Shown here in pieces: positions 1 to 8,799 of a stretch of 64,000 bases of DNA. The notes under the pieces were generated by a model, which was given only the letters and a program-made list of their open reading frames with translations, ran no database searches and had not been told where the DNA came from. Source of the stretch: Streptomyces sp. A 4/2. GTDB taxonomy: Bacteria; Actinomycetota; Actinomycetes; Streptomycetales; Streptomycetaceae. Position 1 is the stretch's first letter. Every line of letters starts with the position of its first letter. The position numbers were made by a program, and so were the translations under genes. The stretch is taken from the NCBI RefSeq assembly GCF_940670765.1, contig NZ_CALNVW010000031.1:62001-126000 (forward strand). The letters run 5' to 3'.

Positions 1-1
1 C

Positions 2-1699
2 GCCCCCGAGCCGATCTCGGCGAAGCTGCTCTACAGCAAGGAGATGATCGACGCGCTCAAGCCGTACGACGCGACCCTCCAGGAGAAGCTGGTGCTCGGC
101 CGGGTCATCCGGGAGATCGGCCGGTTCGCACTCGCCAAGGTGGACCAGGTGGGCGGCTCCATCCAGGTGCACCGGCTGGTGCAGGCCGTCATCAAGGCCC
201 AGCTCACCCAGGAGGAGCAGAACGACGCACGGCACGCCGTCCACATGATCCTCGCGGGCGCCAGGCCCGACGGTGACGAGCCCATAGACAATCCGGACAC
301 CTGGCCCGACTTCGCCCCCATCTGGCCACACCTGGGGCCCTCGGAGGCCCGGCTCTGCAAGGACCCGGAGACCCGTCGGCTGATGATCGACCGGGTGCGC
401 TACCTCTGGAAGCGCGGCGACTTCGCCACGGCACTGGCACTCGCGAACGACCTGCGCGAGGTCTGGCGCGAAGAGCTCGGCAGCAACGACCTCCAGTACC
501 TCTACCTCCGCTTCCACCTCTCCAACATCCTTCGCTCGCGCGGCCGTTACGTGGAGGCCATGGAGCTGGACGAGGAGACCCTGCGACGCCAGCGCGAACA
601 GCTCCCGGAGCTCGGCCCCTCGCATCCGCACACGTACATGACCACCAGCGCGCTGGCCATGGACCTCGGCGCGCTCGGCGAGTACAGCAGGGCCATGACG
701 CTGGCCATCGAGGCGTACGAGGGGTTCAAGGAGATCTTCGACGAGTCCCACCCGAGGACCCTGGCGGCAGCCAACAACCTGGCGCTGAACCTGCGGATCG
801 CGGGGCAGTACGCCCGCGCCCGGGAGATGGACCAGGACGTCTACGACCGGCGCACCGAGGTGCTCGGCCCCGAGCATCCGTACACCCTCTCCTCCGCCCA
901 GAACCTGGCGCGCGACCTGCGCGAGGTCGGCAGGTACGAGGACTCCGTCGCGCTGCTCTCGCGTACCTACGAGATCTTCAAGGCGCAGCTGGGGAAGGCA
1001 TTCCCCGGCACCCTCGCCGCGGCCAAGAGCCTCGCGGTCTCGCTGCGCAGGGCGGGCCGTCTGGAGGACGCGCGGCGGCTGACCACGGCCACCCGCGACC
1101 GGTACCGCCTCAAATACACCATGGCCAATCCCGACTGGCTGGCCTGCGACCTGAACTACGCGGCCGATCTGTTCGCGGCCGGGGACGCGGCGGGGGCGCG
1201 GGACGCCGCCCAGGCGGTGGTGGACCAGTACCTGCAGGGGCCGGGGGAGCGGCACCCGTACACCCTCACCGCCATGAACAACCTGGGCATCTACCAGTGG
1301 GCCAGCGGATCGCTGGACACCGCGGAGTCACTGCTCACCAGCACGATCACGACGATGGGCGAGGTGCTGAACGCCCGGCACCCGCACGTGCTGTTCGCGA
1401 CGGTCAATCTCGCCAACGTCACGGCCGACCTGGGGGACGCGCACAAGGCGCTGGAGATCGAGCGCCGGGTCGTCACGGCGCTGCGCGAGGTCGTCGGCGC
1501 GCACCATCCGGAGACCCTGGCCTGTGCGTCCAACATGTCGGTGACGCTGGACGTGCTGGGCCGCAAGGAAGAGGCGCAGCTGTTGCGGACGGAGACCGTC
1601 TCCGAGCTGCAACGGCAGCTCGGGGACGACCACACCTATGTGGGGATCGCGAGCGACGCCCGGCGGTTCAACCGGGACCTGGAGCCGCTCGTCGTGTAG
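2..1699 (+). CDS. Tetratricopeptide-repeat protein, C-terminal part (5' end outside window)
   Basis: The reading frame is open from base 2, so this is the C-terminal ~565 residues of a longer protein. After an N-terminal segment ending in an HRLVQAV motif, resembling the end of an NB-ARC/winged-helix region, it holds degenerate TPR units, each with an HP-T-L motif such as HPYTL, HPRTL or HPETL. The layout matches the large Streptomyces TPR proteins annotated as part of FxSxx-COOH (FxsT-like) systems. That family name is from memory and the system partners FxsB and FxsC are not visible here. Such proteins are thought to be intracellular protein-interaction scaffolds; no catalytic motif is seen in this part. 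It is followed 26 nt later by the convergent hydrolase gene. Confidence 0.8.
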   Translation, partial: APEPISAKLLYSKEMIDALKPYDATLQEKLVLGRVIREIGRFALAKVDQVGGSIQVHRLVQAVIKAQLTQEEQNDARHAVHMILAGARPDGDEPIDNPDTWPDFAPIWPHLGPSEARLCKDPETRRLMIDRVRYLWKRGDFATALALANDLREVWREELGSNDLQYLYLRFHLSNILRSRGRYVEAMELDEETLRRQREQLPELGPSHPHTYMTTSALAMDLGALGEYSRAMTLAIEAYEGFKEIFDESHPRTLAAANNLALNLRIAGQYARAREMDQDVYDRRTEVLGPEHPYTLSSAQNLARDLREVGRYEDSVALLSRTYEIFKAQLGKAFPGTLAAAKSLAVSLRRAGRLEDARRLTTATRDRYRLKYTMANPDWLACDLNYAADLFAAGDAAGARDAAQAVVDQYLQGPGERHPYTLTAMNNLGIYQWASGSLDTAESLLTSTITTMGEVLNARHPHVLFATVNLANVTADLGDAHKALEIERRVVTALREVVGAHHPETLACASNMSVTLDVLGRKEEAQLLRTETVSELQRQLGDDHTYVGIASDARRFNRDLEPLVV

Positions 1700-1709
1700 G
1701 GCCTCTCGG
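1697..1709 (+). repeat. Copy 1 of dispersed AGGGYCTYTCG element
   Basis: TAGGGCCTCTCGG begins on the TAG stop codon of the TPR gene. Related copies lie at 18281, 32580, 48319 and 52854, all outside coding sequence. Confidence 0.45.
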
Positions 1710-1725
1710 AGTACCTGGCAGTCCC

Positions 1726-2637
1726 TCAGGTGTCCAGCAGCCAGTTGAGGACGCGCGGGAGTGCGTGCAGGGCGTCGAAGTGCGCGGCGGCCGGTTCGAG
1801 TACGGCCGTCGCGCCCGGGATCTGCCCGGCCAGCCAGCGGGAGTGGCCCACCGGTGAGAAGACGTCCTTCACCCCGTGCCACAGCATGATCGGGCTGCGG
1901 ATGCCGGCGGGGTCGAAGCCCCAGGGACGGGAGAAGGCAAGCGCGTCGTCGATCCAGCCGTACGGTGAAGTGCGCAGCGCCTCCTGGTAGTTGCGCAGCA
2001 GCATGGCCCGTACGCCCGCGTCGTTGACGACCCTGCGGTCCGAGTCGGTGAGATCGCTGAACAGCTGGTCGAGCAGGCGGACCGGGTTTCTTCTGATCTC
2101 CGCCGAGCGCGGGACGAGCCGGGCCACGAGAGCGTCCGGATCGTCCGAGGCGGACGTGTACTCCCGGACGTTGGACGCGGCCATGCCCTCGAACCAGTCG
2201 AGCCCCACCGCGTCCCGGGGCGCGAGCGTCACCAGGGCCGCGGCTCTGGTGACCCGGTCGGGCAGCAGGGCCGCGCAGGCGAGCGCGTGGGGCGCGCCGC
2301 CCGACCGTCCCACGACGGCGAACTTGTCGAGGCCCAGCGCGTCGGCTATCGCCCGGACGTCCTGGGCGACATCGGCGACACTGCGGCCCGGTAGCCGGTC
2401 GCTGCCTCCGTATCCGGGGCGGTCGAAGGCGATGAGCTGCATTCTGCGCTGGTAGAGCACCATGCCGCGGGGAGCGGGCCCGAGCCTGCTGCCCGGTGTG
2501 CCGTGCAGCAGGAACACCGGCCTGCCGCGCGGGTCGCCGAGGCGCTCCACTGTCAGATGTCGTCCGTCCGTCGCGCGTACCCGTCCACGCAGCGCCGATT
2601 CTTCTGTGCCGTATGCATGCATCGTGTGCACTGGCAT
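1726..2637 (-). CDS. Alpha/beta-fold hydrolase
   Basis: A 303-residue cytoplasmic alpha/beta hydrolase with no signal peptide. The oxyanion-hole motif HGTPGS is near residue 45. The nucleophile elbow is GRSGG (Ser112), the catalytic Asp lies in HGVKDVFSP near residue 253, and the catalytic His is in AAAHFDAL near residue 287. Length and order are normal for the proline iminopeptidase/haloperoxidase-like branch, but nothing in the sequence fixes the substrate. The ATG at 2637 has a purine run (GAAGGGGG) very close to it, so the second Met, five codons in, is an alternative start. It converges on the TPR gene and is transcribed alone. Confidence 0.85.
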   Translation of the reverse strand: MPVHTMHAYGTEESALRGRVRATDGRHLTVERLGDPRGRPVFLLHGTPGSRLGPAPRGMVLYQRRMQLIAFDRPGYGGSDRLPGRSVADVAQDVRAIADALGLDKFAVVGRSGGAPHALACAALLPDRVTRAAALVTLAPRDAVGLDWFEGMAASNVREYTSASDDPDALVARLVPRSAEIRRNPVRLLDQLFSDLTDSDRRVVNDAGVRAMLLRNYQEALRTSPYGWIDDALAFSRPWGFDPAGIRSPIMLWHGVKDVFSPVGHSRWLAGQIPGATAVLEPAAAHFDALHALPRVLNWLLDT

Positions 2638-2999
2638 CCCCCTTCGTTCCGATGATTACCCATCAGGGGGCCTCACCGGCACTCCCCAGGGGCAGGAAAG
2701 CCGGTCCGTGGGCGGAGTTTCGACCGGGCGGGCGCCGGAATTCGGTCCCGGTCGGATGCATAACGGACGATCTGGCGCTCATCTGCTGTGGATATACGGG
2801 AGTTCACGGCTTTTGTACCGATGAGGGACCGTGCGGGATCCCCGTTCGTGAAAGGAGTGCGGGTGCCGTGTCGTTGTCGTGTGCCCGTACGGAGACCGGC
2901 CACACAGGTGCACGGCGGTACGGTCACCGGGCTCGACGCCACCGTCAACTACGGCTGCCTTCGGGGCGTCGATCGGCTGACGTTCCGTACCCGCTCCAC
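2638..2999. other. Intergenic region without a convincing gene
   Basis: About 360 bases between the divergently placed hydrolase start and the membrane-protein terminator. Short ORFs exist on both strands but lack a ribosome binding site or recognisable protein. It presumably holds the hydrolase promoter; I could not pick out -10/-35 boxes with confidence. Confidence 0.4.
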
Positions 3000-3030
3000 G
3001 GCCCGGCCCGTCCGCGTGACGGGCCGGGCC
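3000..3030 (-). terminator. Perfect 13-bp hairpin after the membrane-protein gene
   Basis: GGCCCGGCCCGTC and GACGGGCCGGGCC form a perfect 13-bp stem around a 5-nt loop (CGCGT), 8 nt past the stop codon at 3039. A Streptomyces-style intrinsic terminator without a U tract is the natural reading. Confidence 0.75.
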
Positions 3031-3038
3031 CGCGTGTC

Positions 3039-4070
3039 TCAGGCCCGCGGTGCTTCCCGGGCCTCGGGGACGGTGGGTGTCCTCCTGCGGAACACGGACA
3101 GGGCGAGCGTGATCACCGTGCCGGCCACCGCCCAGCCGGAGAGCACCAGCAGCGGTCCGGTGACGGAGTTGCCCTTGAAGTACGCCAGGGAGCGCGCCAC
3201 CCAGGTACCGGCACCCGGTGGCAGCCAGGGGCCGATCGCGTGCCAGAAGGGCGGCAGCATCGGCAGCGGGAAGGCGCCACCCGCACTCGGGTTGCCCGCG
3301 ATCACGATCAGCAGGACGGCCAGGCCGATCCCCACGATGCCGGTGAGCGCCTGCAGGGCGAGCGTGATCGCGCCCACCCCGAAGACGACCAGGGCGCCGA
3401 GGCCCCACAGACCCAGGACGCTGCCGGGCAGAGCGCCGAGCACCGGGCCGACGATGACCGCGCCGCCGAGCCCGCCCAGGACCGAGTAGAGCGCCATGCT
3501 CATCAGCCGGAGCGCCGCGCGCGTGCCGTTGGCGGCCCGGGAACCCGCGCTGATCGCCAGGATCGAGGCGCAGAGATAGCCGCCGACGCACCATCCGACG
3601 ACCAGGTAGAAGGCGGAGAGGCCGTCGAAGTCCTGGGCGGAAGCGGGTGCCACGTCCACGGTCCGCACGGTGCGCCGCTGGGTCTTCTCCACCTCGGTGA
3701 CCAGCCGGTCGAGGGCCGAGGACAGCACGGTCCCGCCGCCGGACGCGACCAGGAGAGTGTCCTTGGTGCCGGTGGGGCTGACGATCAGTACGCCGTCGAG
3801 ATCGCGGTTCAGCATCTTCCGGCGGGCTTCGGCCGCGCTGCTGACCGTACGCGGGTCCAGCGGTCTGCCGGGGATCGCCCCGAGTCTGCTGACGAGCTGC
3901 GGGGCGACCTGTGCGGGAGCGACCACGCCGAACGGGACGTCCTTCGGCCTGGGGTTGTGCAGGGCCCCCACGTAGGACGCGATGAACAGCAGCTGCAGTA
4001 CGAGCGTGCCGACGACCAGGAGGGCGGCCCGGGGAGTGACAGCGGTCTTCATCTCGTCGGCGAAAGTCAT
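3039..4070 (-). CDS. Integral membrane protein, ABC-2 permease/DUF3533-like
   Basis: A 343-residue membrane protein. One transmembrane helix lies near residues 17-40, then an extracytoplasmic domain of about 130 residues, then five or six hydrophobic helices (roughly residues 155-325), and a basic tail. This one-plus-extracellular-domain-plus-bundle layout is that of the ABC-2 type/YhgE-Pip/DUF3533 group. These are found as permease halves of exporters or as stand-alone envelope proteins. No ATP-binding partner gene is adjacent, so a transport role is not established. The gene is divergent from dnaE2; the shared 150-bp region holds a LexA-like box and a TGACCCACGCGTAA element. Confidence 0.65.
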   Translation of the reverse strand: MTFADEMKTAVTPRAALLVVGTLVLQLLFIASYVGALHNPRPKDVPFGVVAPAQVAPQLVSRLGAIPGRPLDPRTVSSAAEARRKMLNRDLDGVLIVSPTGTKDTLLVASGGGTVLSSALDRLVTEVEKTQRRTVRTVDVAPASAQDFDGLSAFYLVVGWCVGGYLCASILAISAGSRAANGTRAALRLMSMALYSVLGGLGGAVIVGPVLGALPGSVLGLWGLGALVVFGVGAITLALQALTGIVGIGLAVLLIVIAGNPSAGGAFPLPMLPPFWHAIGPWLPPGAGTWVARSLAYFKGNSVTGPLLVLSGWAVAGTVITLALSVFRRRTPTVPEAREAPRA

Positions 4071-4125
4071 GGCCCCACGGTCCGGGAGGACCGGTGTTTA
4101 CGCAGGTGGGGCGGGTCTGAATGGC

Positions 4126-4139
4126 TGACCCACGCGTAA
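4126..4139. promoter_or_regulatory. Possible regulator site related to the lipase-promoter repeats
   Basis: TGACCCACGCGTAA matches, apart from one base in the conserved positions, the two TTACNNACGCGTAA repeats in front of the secreted lipase (8673 and 8701). It lies between divergent starts. The regulator is unknown. Confidence 0.3.
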
Positions 4140-4155
4140 TCGTACGAACGTTCGA
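4140..4155. promoter_or_regulatory. LexA (SOS) box before dnaE2
   Basis: TCGTACGAACGTTCGA differs at one position from TCGAAC-N4-GTTCGA, the actinobacterial LexA site. It ends 65 bp before the dnaE2 ATG. DnaE2 is a classic SOS-induced gene in actinobacteria, so the site makes sense where it sits. It could also influence the divergent membrane-protein gene. Confidence 0.75.
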
Positions 4156-4220
4156 AATGGTCTATGGTGGTGAAGGGGAGGCGGTATCGGACTGGATCAT
4201 CGGAGCAGGAGGTGTGGCGG

Positions 4221-7200
4221 ATGCCCGGTTTCACGCACCTGCACACCGTCTCGGGTTTCTCCCTGCGGTACGGGGCCTCGCACCCGGAACGCCTCGCCGA
4301 GCGGGCTGTCGAACGGGGCATGGACGCCATCGCGCTGACCGACCGGGACACCCTCGCGGGCGCGGTCCGCTTCGCCAAGGCATGTGCCGGGGCCGGGGTG
4401 CGCCCGCTGTTCGGGGCGCGGCTCGCCATCGGTGAACGGGCCCGCGCGGAGGGCCCCACCCACCGGGCGCGCACCCCGGTGCGCGGCGGGGCGTTCGTCG
4501 ACGAGTCGGTGCCCCGCGTGACCTTCCTCGCCCGTGACGGCGCGGCAGGCTGGGCCGCGCTGTGCCGGCTGATCACCGCCGCCCACGCGGGCGAAGGGCG
4601 GCCCCTGCTGCCCTGGGCCGGGAACCACGGCGAAGGGCTGGCCGTCCTGCTCGGCCCGGACTCGGACATCGGCCGGGCGCTCGCCGCGGGCCGCCCCGAC
4701 CGGGCCGCCGTCCTGCTCGCGCCCTGGCGGGAGCTCTACGGCGACGCGCTCCGCCTCGAAGCCGTCCACCACGGACTGAGCGGTACCGGCCCCGGCTCGC
4801 TCAGGCTCGCCGCCCGCACCGTCGGCTTCGCCGCGGACCAGGGCGTACGGCCCGTGCTGAGCAACGCCGTCCGCTACGCCGACCCCGGCCAGGGCCCCGT
4901 CGCCGACGTCCTCGACGCCGCCCGCCGACTGGTGCCGGTCGATCCGCGCAAGGGGCTCGACAGCGGCGAGCGCTGGCTCAAGGGGACCGGCGAGATGCTG
5001 CGCGGCGCCGAACGGATCGTCGAGGCGGCGGGCTTCCGCAGGGACACCGCGCACCGGCTGCTGGACGAGACCCAGGCGCTGGCCGACTCGTGCGTCGTCG
5101 ACCCCGAGGACGACCTCGGCATCCGCACCACCGTCCACTTCCCCGAACCGCACCTCGTCGGCGCCGCGCACCGCACCGCCCAGCGCGTCCTCGCCTCCCG
5201 CAGCGCCGCGGGCATGGTGCTGCGCGGTTACGACCGCAGACGCGCGTACTGGGAGCGGATGCACCACGAGCTGGACATCATCGCTTTCCACGGCCACGCC
5301 TCGTACTTCCTCACCGTCGCCCAGGTCGTGGACGACGTGAAGGCGATGGGCATCCGGGTCGCGGCCCGCGGCTCCGGCGCGGGCTCCCTCGTCAACCATC
5401 TGCTGGGCATCGCCAACGCGGACCCCGTCGAGCACGGACTGCTGATGGAGCGCTTCCTGTCCGAACGCCGGCTGGCGCTGCCCGACATCGACATCGACGT
5501 CGAGTCGGCCCGCAGGCTCGACGTCTACCGCGCGATCATCGACCGGTTCGGCGCCGAGCGGGTCGCCACCGTCGCCATGCCCGAGACCTACCGGGTGCGC
5601 CACGCGATACGGGACGTGGGCGCGGCCCTGTCCATGGACCCGGCGGAGACCGACCGGCTCGCCAAGGCCTTCCCGCACATCCGTGCCCGCGACGCCCGCG
5701 CCGCGCTGGCCGAACTGCCCGAACTGCGCGCCGTGGCGGCGGAGTCGCAACGGGAGGAGAAGAAGTACGGACGCCTGTGGGACCTGGTCGAGTCCCTGGA
5801 CGCACTGCCGCGCGGGATTGCCATGCACCCGTGCGGGGTGCTGCTCTCCGACGCCTCGCTGCTACGGCGTACGCCGGTGATGCCGACCAGCGGCGAAGGG
5901 TTCCCCATGTCCCAGTTCGACAAGGAGGACGTGGAGGACCTCGGGCTGCTCAAGCTCGATGTGCTGGGGGTGCGGATGCAGTCCGCGATGGCGCACGCGG
6001 TCGGCGAGATCGGACGGGCCACGGGGGAGCGCCTCGACCTTGACGATCCCGCGCAGGTGCCCGCGGGCGACCCCGCGACGTACGAACTCATCCGCTCCAC
6101 CGAGACGCTGGGCTGCTTCCAGATCGAATCGCCGGGCCAGCGCGATCTGGTGGGGCGGCTCCAGCCCGCCTCCTTCGACGATCTGGTCGTCGACATCTCG
6201 CTCTTCAGGCCGGGGCCCGTCGCCGCCGACATGGTGCGGCCCTTCATCGAGGCCCGGCACGGCCGCGCGCCCGTCCGCTACCCGCACCCCGATCTGGCCC
6301 CGGCGCTGAGCGGGACGTACGGGGTCGTCGTCTTCCACGAGCAGATCATCGAGATCCTGCGGATCATGACGGGCTGCGACCGCGGCGAGGCGGACCAGGC
6401 GCGCCGTCAGCTGTCCGACCCCGAGCGGCAGGGGCGGATCCGCGCCTGGTTCACGGAGACGACCGGACGGCGGGGCTACACGCCCGAAGTGACCGCGCGT
6501 ACCTGGGAGATCGTCGAGGCCTTCGGCGCCTACGGCTTCTGCAAGGCCCACGCCGTCGCCTTCGCCGTGCCGACGTACCAGTCCGCCTGGCTGAAGGCGC
6601 ACCACCCCGCGGCCTTCTACGCGGGACTGCTCACCCACGACCCCGGGATGTATCCGAAGCGGCTGCTGCTGGCGGACGCGCGGCGGCGCGGGGTTCCGGT
6701 GCTGCCGCTGGACGTGAACCGGTCCGCGGTCGCTCACCATATCGAACTGGTGTCCGGTAAATGGGGGGTGCGCCTCGCGCTCTCCGACGTCCACGGCATC
6801 AGCGAGGCCGAGACCGAACGGATCGCGGCCGGACAGCCCTACTCCTCGCTGCTGGACTTCTGGCAGCGCGCCCGACCGGGAAAACCGGTCGCGCAGCGGC
6901 TCGCCCAGGTCGGCGCGCTGGATGCGTTCGGCGCCAACCGCCGCGATCTGCTGCTGCACGTCTCCGAACTGCACGCGGGCCGGCGCGGCTCCGCGCACAG
7001 CGGTCAACTCGCCCTGGGCGAGGGGCGGAAGACGGCTCCGGCCGGTCTGCCCGACCTCAGCGACGCGGAACGCCTCAGCGCCGAACTGGGCGTCCTCGGC
7101 ATGGACTCCTCCCGCCACCTGATGGAGGACCACTACGCCTTCCTGAAGGAGCTGGGCGTGCTCTCCGCCCAGCGGCTGCGCTCCGCCGGACACGGGCAGA

Positions 7201-7667
7201 GCGTCCTGGTCGCCGGAGCCAAGGCCGCCACCCAGACCCCGCCCGTACGCTCGGGGCGCCGGGTCATCTTCACCACCCTGGACGACGGCACGGGCCTGGT
7301 CGACCTGGCCTTCTTCGACGACAGCCATGACGCGTGCGCGCACACCGTCTTCCACTCCTGGCTGCTGCTGGTGCGCGGGGTGGTGCAGCGGCGTGGGCCG
7401 CGCAGCCTCAGCGTGGTCGGCTCGGCCGCCTGGAACCTGGCCGAGCTGGTGGAACTGCGGCGCACCGGCGGCCTCGAAGCGGTCGCCGGTGCGCTGGCCG
7501 CGCCCCCGCCGACGACCGGATCCGGGCAGTCCGCGGACGGTGACGGCCGCCGCATCCAGCTCTCCACCGGCTACGAGATGAACCCCTGGGCGGACCTCCG
7601 CCCCGCCGGTGACCAGACCGCCACCGGACGCAAGCTCTGGCACTCCAGCCCGGGGAGCGCGGGATGA
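4221..7667 (+). CDS. dnaE2: Error-prone DNA polymerase III alpha subunit DnaE2 (ImuC)
   Basis: A 1148-residue C-family polymerase used for translesion synthesis and damage-induced mutagenesis. An N-terminal PHP domain opens with HLHTVSGFSLRYGA. The polymerase active-site motif PDIDID starts at residue 421. The fingers and tandem helix-hairpin-helix region follow, with a C-terminal OB-fold region near residues 990-1060. A TTG/ATG-rich upstream stretch also stays open, but the ATG at 4221 is preceded 8 nt upstream by a perfect AGGAGG and starts exactly at the conserved family N-terminus (MPGFTHLH). The start is therefore firm. It overlaps the next gene by ATGA and is preceded by a LexA-like box, as expected for an SOS operon. 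A housekeeping DnaE1 would be longer and lie elsewhere. Confidence 0.93.
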   Translation: MPGFTHLHTVSGFSLRYGASHPERLAERAVERGMDAIALTDRDTLAGAVRFAKACAGAGVRPLFGARLAIGERARAEGPTHRARTPVRGGAFVDESVPRVTFLARDGAAGWAALCRLITAAHAGEGRPLLPWAGNHGEGLAVLLGPDSDIGRALAAGRPDRAAVLLAPWRELYGDALRLEAVHHGLSGTGPGSLRLAARTVGFAADQGVRPVLSNAVRYADPGQGPVADVLDAARRLVPVDPRKGLDSGERWLKGTGEMLRGAERIVEAAGFRRDTAHRLLDETQALADSCVVDPEDDLGIRTTVHFPEPHLVGAAHRTAQRVLASRSAAGMVLRGYDRRRAYWERMHHELDIIAFHGHASYFLTVAQVVDDVKAMGIRVAARGSGAGSLVNHLLGIANADPVEHGLLMERFLSERRLALPDIDIDVESARRLDVYRAIIDRFGAERVATVAMPETYRVRHAIRDVGAALSMDPAETDRLAKAFPHIRARDARAALAELPELRAVAAESQREEKKYGRLWDLVESLDALPRGIAMHPCGVLLSDASLLRRTPVMPTSGEGFPMSQFDKEDVEDLGLLKLDVLGVRMQSAMAHAVGEIGRATGERLDLDDPAQVPAGDPATYELIRSTETLGCFQIESPGQRDLVGRLQPASFDDLVVDISLFRPGPVAADMVRPFIEARHGRAPVRYPHPDLAPALSGTYGVVVFHEQIIEILRIMTGCDRGEADQARRQLSDPERQGRIRAWFTETTGRRGYTPEVTARTWEIVEAFGAYGFCKAHAVAFAVPTYQSAWLKAHHPAAFYAGLLTHDPGMYPKRLLLADARRRGVPVLPLDVNRSAVAHHIELVSGKWGVRLALSDVHGISEAETERIAAGQPYSSLLDFWQRARPGKPVAQRLAQVGALDAFGANRRDLLLHVSELHAGRRGSAHSGQLALGEGRKTAPAGLPDLSDAERLSAELGVLGMDSSRHLMEDHYAFLKELGVLSAQRLRSAGHGQSVLVAGAKAATQTPPVRSGRRVIFTTLDDGTGLVDLAFFDDSHDACAHTVFHSWLLLVRGVVQRRGPRSLSVVGSAAWNLAELVELRRTGGLEAVAGALAAPPPTTGSGQSADGDGRRIQLSTGYEMNPWADLRPAGDQTATGRKLWHSSPGSAG

Positions 7668-8602
7668 TCCTGTACGTACGGTTCGCACCCGAGGCCCTGC
7701 CGCTCGCCCTGACCGAGGACCTCACCCCGGTCGTCCAGGCGTTCCCGCCCGACGCCGTACTCCTCGATGTGCGCGGCGCGCAGCGGTACTTCGGGCGGAG
7801 CGCCACCGAACTCGCCGCGCTGCTGCGGGTACGGGCACTCGCGCACCACGGGCTCGGCTGCACGATCGGGATCGGCCCCAATCCGCTGCTGGCCACGATG
7901 GCCGCGCGTGAGGCGCGACCGGGGACGACCCTGGTGGCGGACGGCGCGCGGACGTTCCTCGCCGGCAAGCCGGTCGGCGCGCTTCCGGGCGTCGGGCCGA
8001 AGGCGGCCCGCACCCTCTGTTCGTACGGCCTCGACTCCATCGGCAGGGTCGCCGGCGCGCCCCTGGCCACCCTTCAGCGGATCGTCGGCGCGCGCGCCGG
8101 GCGTGAACTCCAGGAACGGGCACGCGGTATCGACCGCACCCGGGTCGTGCCGAACGCCGCGGCCCGCTCGGCCGCCGGGGAACGGACCTTCCCCCGCGAC
8201 GAGCTGGACCGGGACCGGCAGCGCAGGGCCCTGCTCTCGCTCTCCGGGGAACTGGGCATCCGGATGCGCGGTGAGGGACAGGTGTGCCGCTCGCTGACCC
8301 TCACCGTGCGGTACGCCGACCGGTCCACCACCACCCGCAGCCGCACCCTGCGCGAGCCGACCGCACACTCGGCGGCGCTCACCGAGGCGGCGTACGCGAT
8401 CCATGACGCGCTCGGTCTCCAGCGGGCCAGGGTGCGGGGGATCGGGCTGCGTGCCGAGGGGCTGACGCCGGTGGCGCACTCCGCCCATCAGCTGACGTTC
8501 GACCCTGCGGACGACAAGGCGCGCAGGATCGAGGCCGTCGCCGACCGGGCGCGGGCGAGGTTCGGTCCGGGCGCGATCGTGCCGGGGACACTCGCCGCCT
8601 GA
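7664..8602 (+). CDS. Reduced Y-family polymerase-like protein, probable ImuB-type partner of DnaE2
   Basis: A 312-residue protein translationally coupled to dnaE2 (ATGA overlap). It aligns by eye with the C-terminal three quarters of DinB-type polymerases: a LLDVRG...FG palm strand, GIGPNPLLATMAA, a helix-hairpin-helix LPGVGPKAARTL, then the little finger. However, the N-terminal palm/fingers carrying the first catalytic Asp is essentially missing (about 30 residues instead of about 100). The position of the SIDE catalytic pair reads PPDA. A polymerase active site is therefore absent. By analogy with ImuB it would act as a non-catalytic adaptor for DnaE2. A QLTF motif near residue 276 could be a beta-clamp contact. 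No imuA is present. Confidence 0.8.
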   Translation: MILYVRFAPEALPLALTEDLTPVVQAFPPDAVLLDVRGAQRYFGRSATELAALLRVRALAHHGLGCTIGIGPNPLLATMAAREARPGTTLVADGARTFLAGKPVGALPGVGPKAARTLCSYGLDSIGRVAGAPLATLQRIVGARAGRELQERARGIDRTRVVPNAAARSAAGERTFPRDELDRDRQRRALLSLSGELGIRMRGEGQVCRSLTLTVRYADRSTTTRSRTLREPTAHSAALTEAAYAIHDALGLQRARVRGIGLRAEGLTPVAHSAHQLTFDPADDKARRIEAVADRARARFGPGAIVPGTLAA

Positions 8603-8672
8603 TCCGGTCCACCGGGCCGGACGGCGTATACCGTGGCCCGCGAAGATCAGCCCCTGATCCTCCATCAGTTCT

Positions 8673-8686
8673 TTACCGACGCGTAA
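8673..8686. repeat. Lipase-promoter repeat, copy 1
   Basis: TTACCGACGCGTAA. It is repeated 28 bp downstream as TTACTCACGCGTAA. The TTAC...GTAA ends are complementary, as in a repressor or activator half-site pair. Confidence 0.4.
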
Positions 8687-8700
8687 CTTCCCCCGCTACC

Positions 8701-8714
8701 TTACTCACGCGTAA
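8701..8714. repeat. Lipase-promoter repeat, copy 2
   Basis: TTACTCACGCGTAA, overlapping a CTCACGC-N8-GCGTGAG inverted repeat (8704-8725) and about 85 bp before the lipase start. It is likely a regulator binding site for the lipase gene. Confidence 0.4.
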
Positions 8715-8799
8715 TTTGGCGTGAGCAGAACACTCTGGTGGTCCGGGCCGCAGGGCGAACAGCCGTCGCAACTCCCCTGAGTCTCAAGGAGAACACTCG

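Noticed and set aside
2673..2948. 91-residue minus-strand ORF in the gap after the hydrolase
   Set aside because: No ribosome binding site, atypical codon use, and no similarity I recognise.
2788..3489. Plus-strand ORF over the intergenic gap and membrane-protein gene
   Set aside because: It crosses a strong terminator and is antisense to the membrane-protein gene.
4197..5828. 543-residue ORF antisense to dnaE2
   Set aside because: It is a shadow of the GC-rich third positions in dnaE2, has no ribosome site and no recognisable protein.
8603..8630. Possible terminator just after the Y-family gene
   Set aside because: Only 5-bp CCGG-type pairings are available; not distinguishable from background in this GC content.
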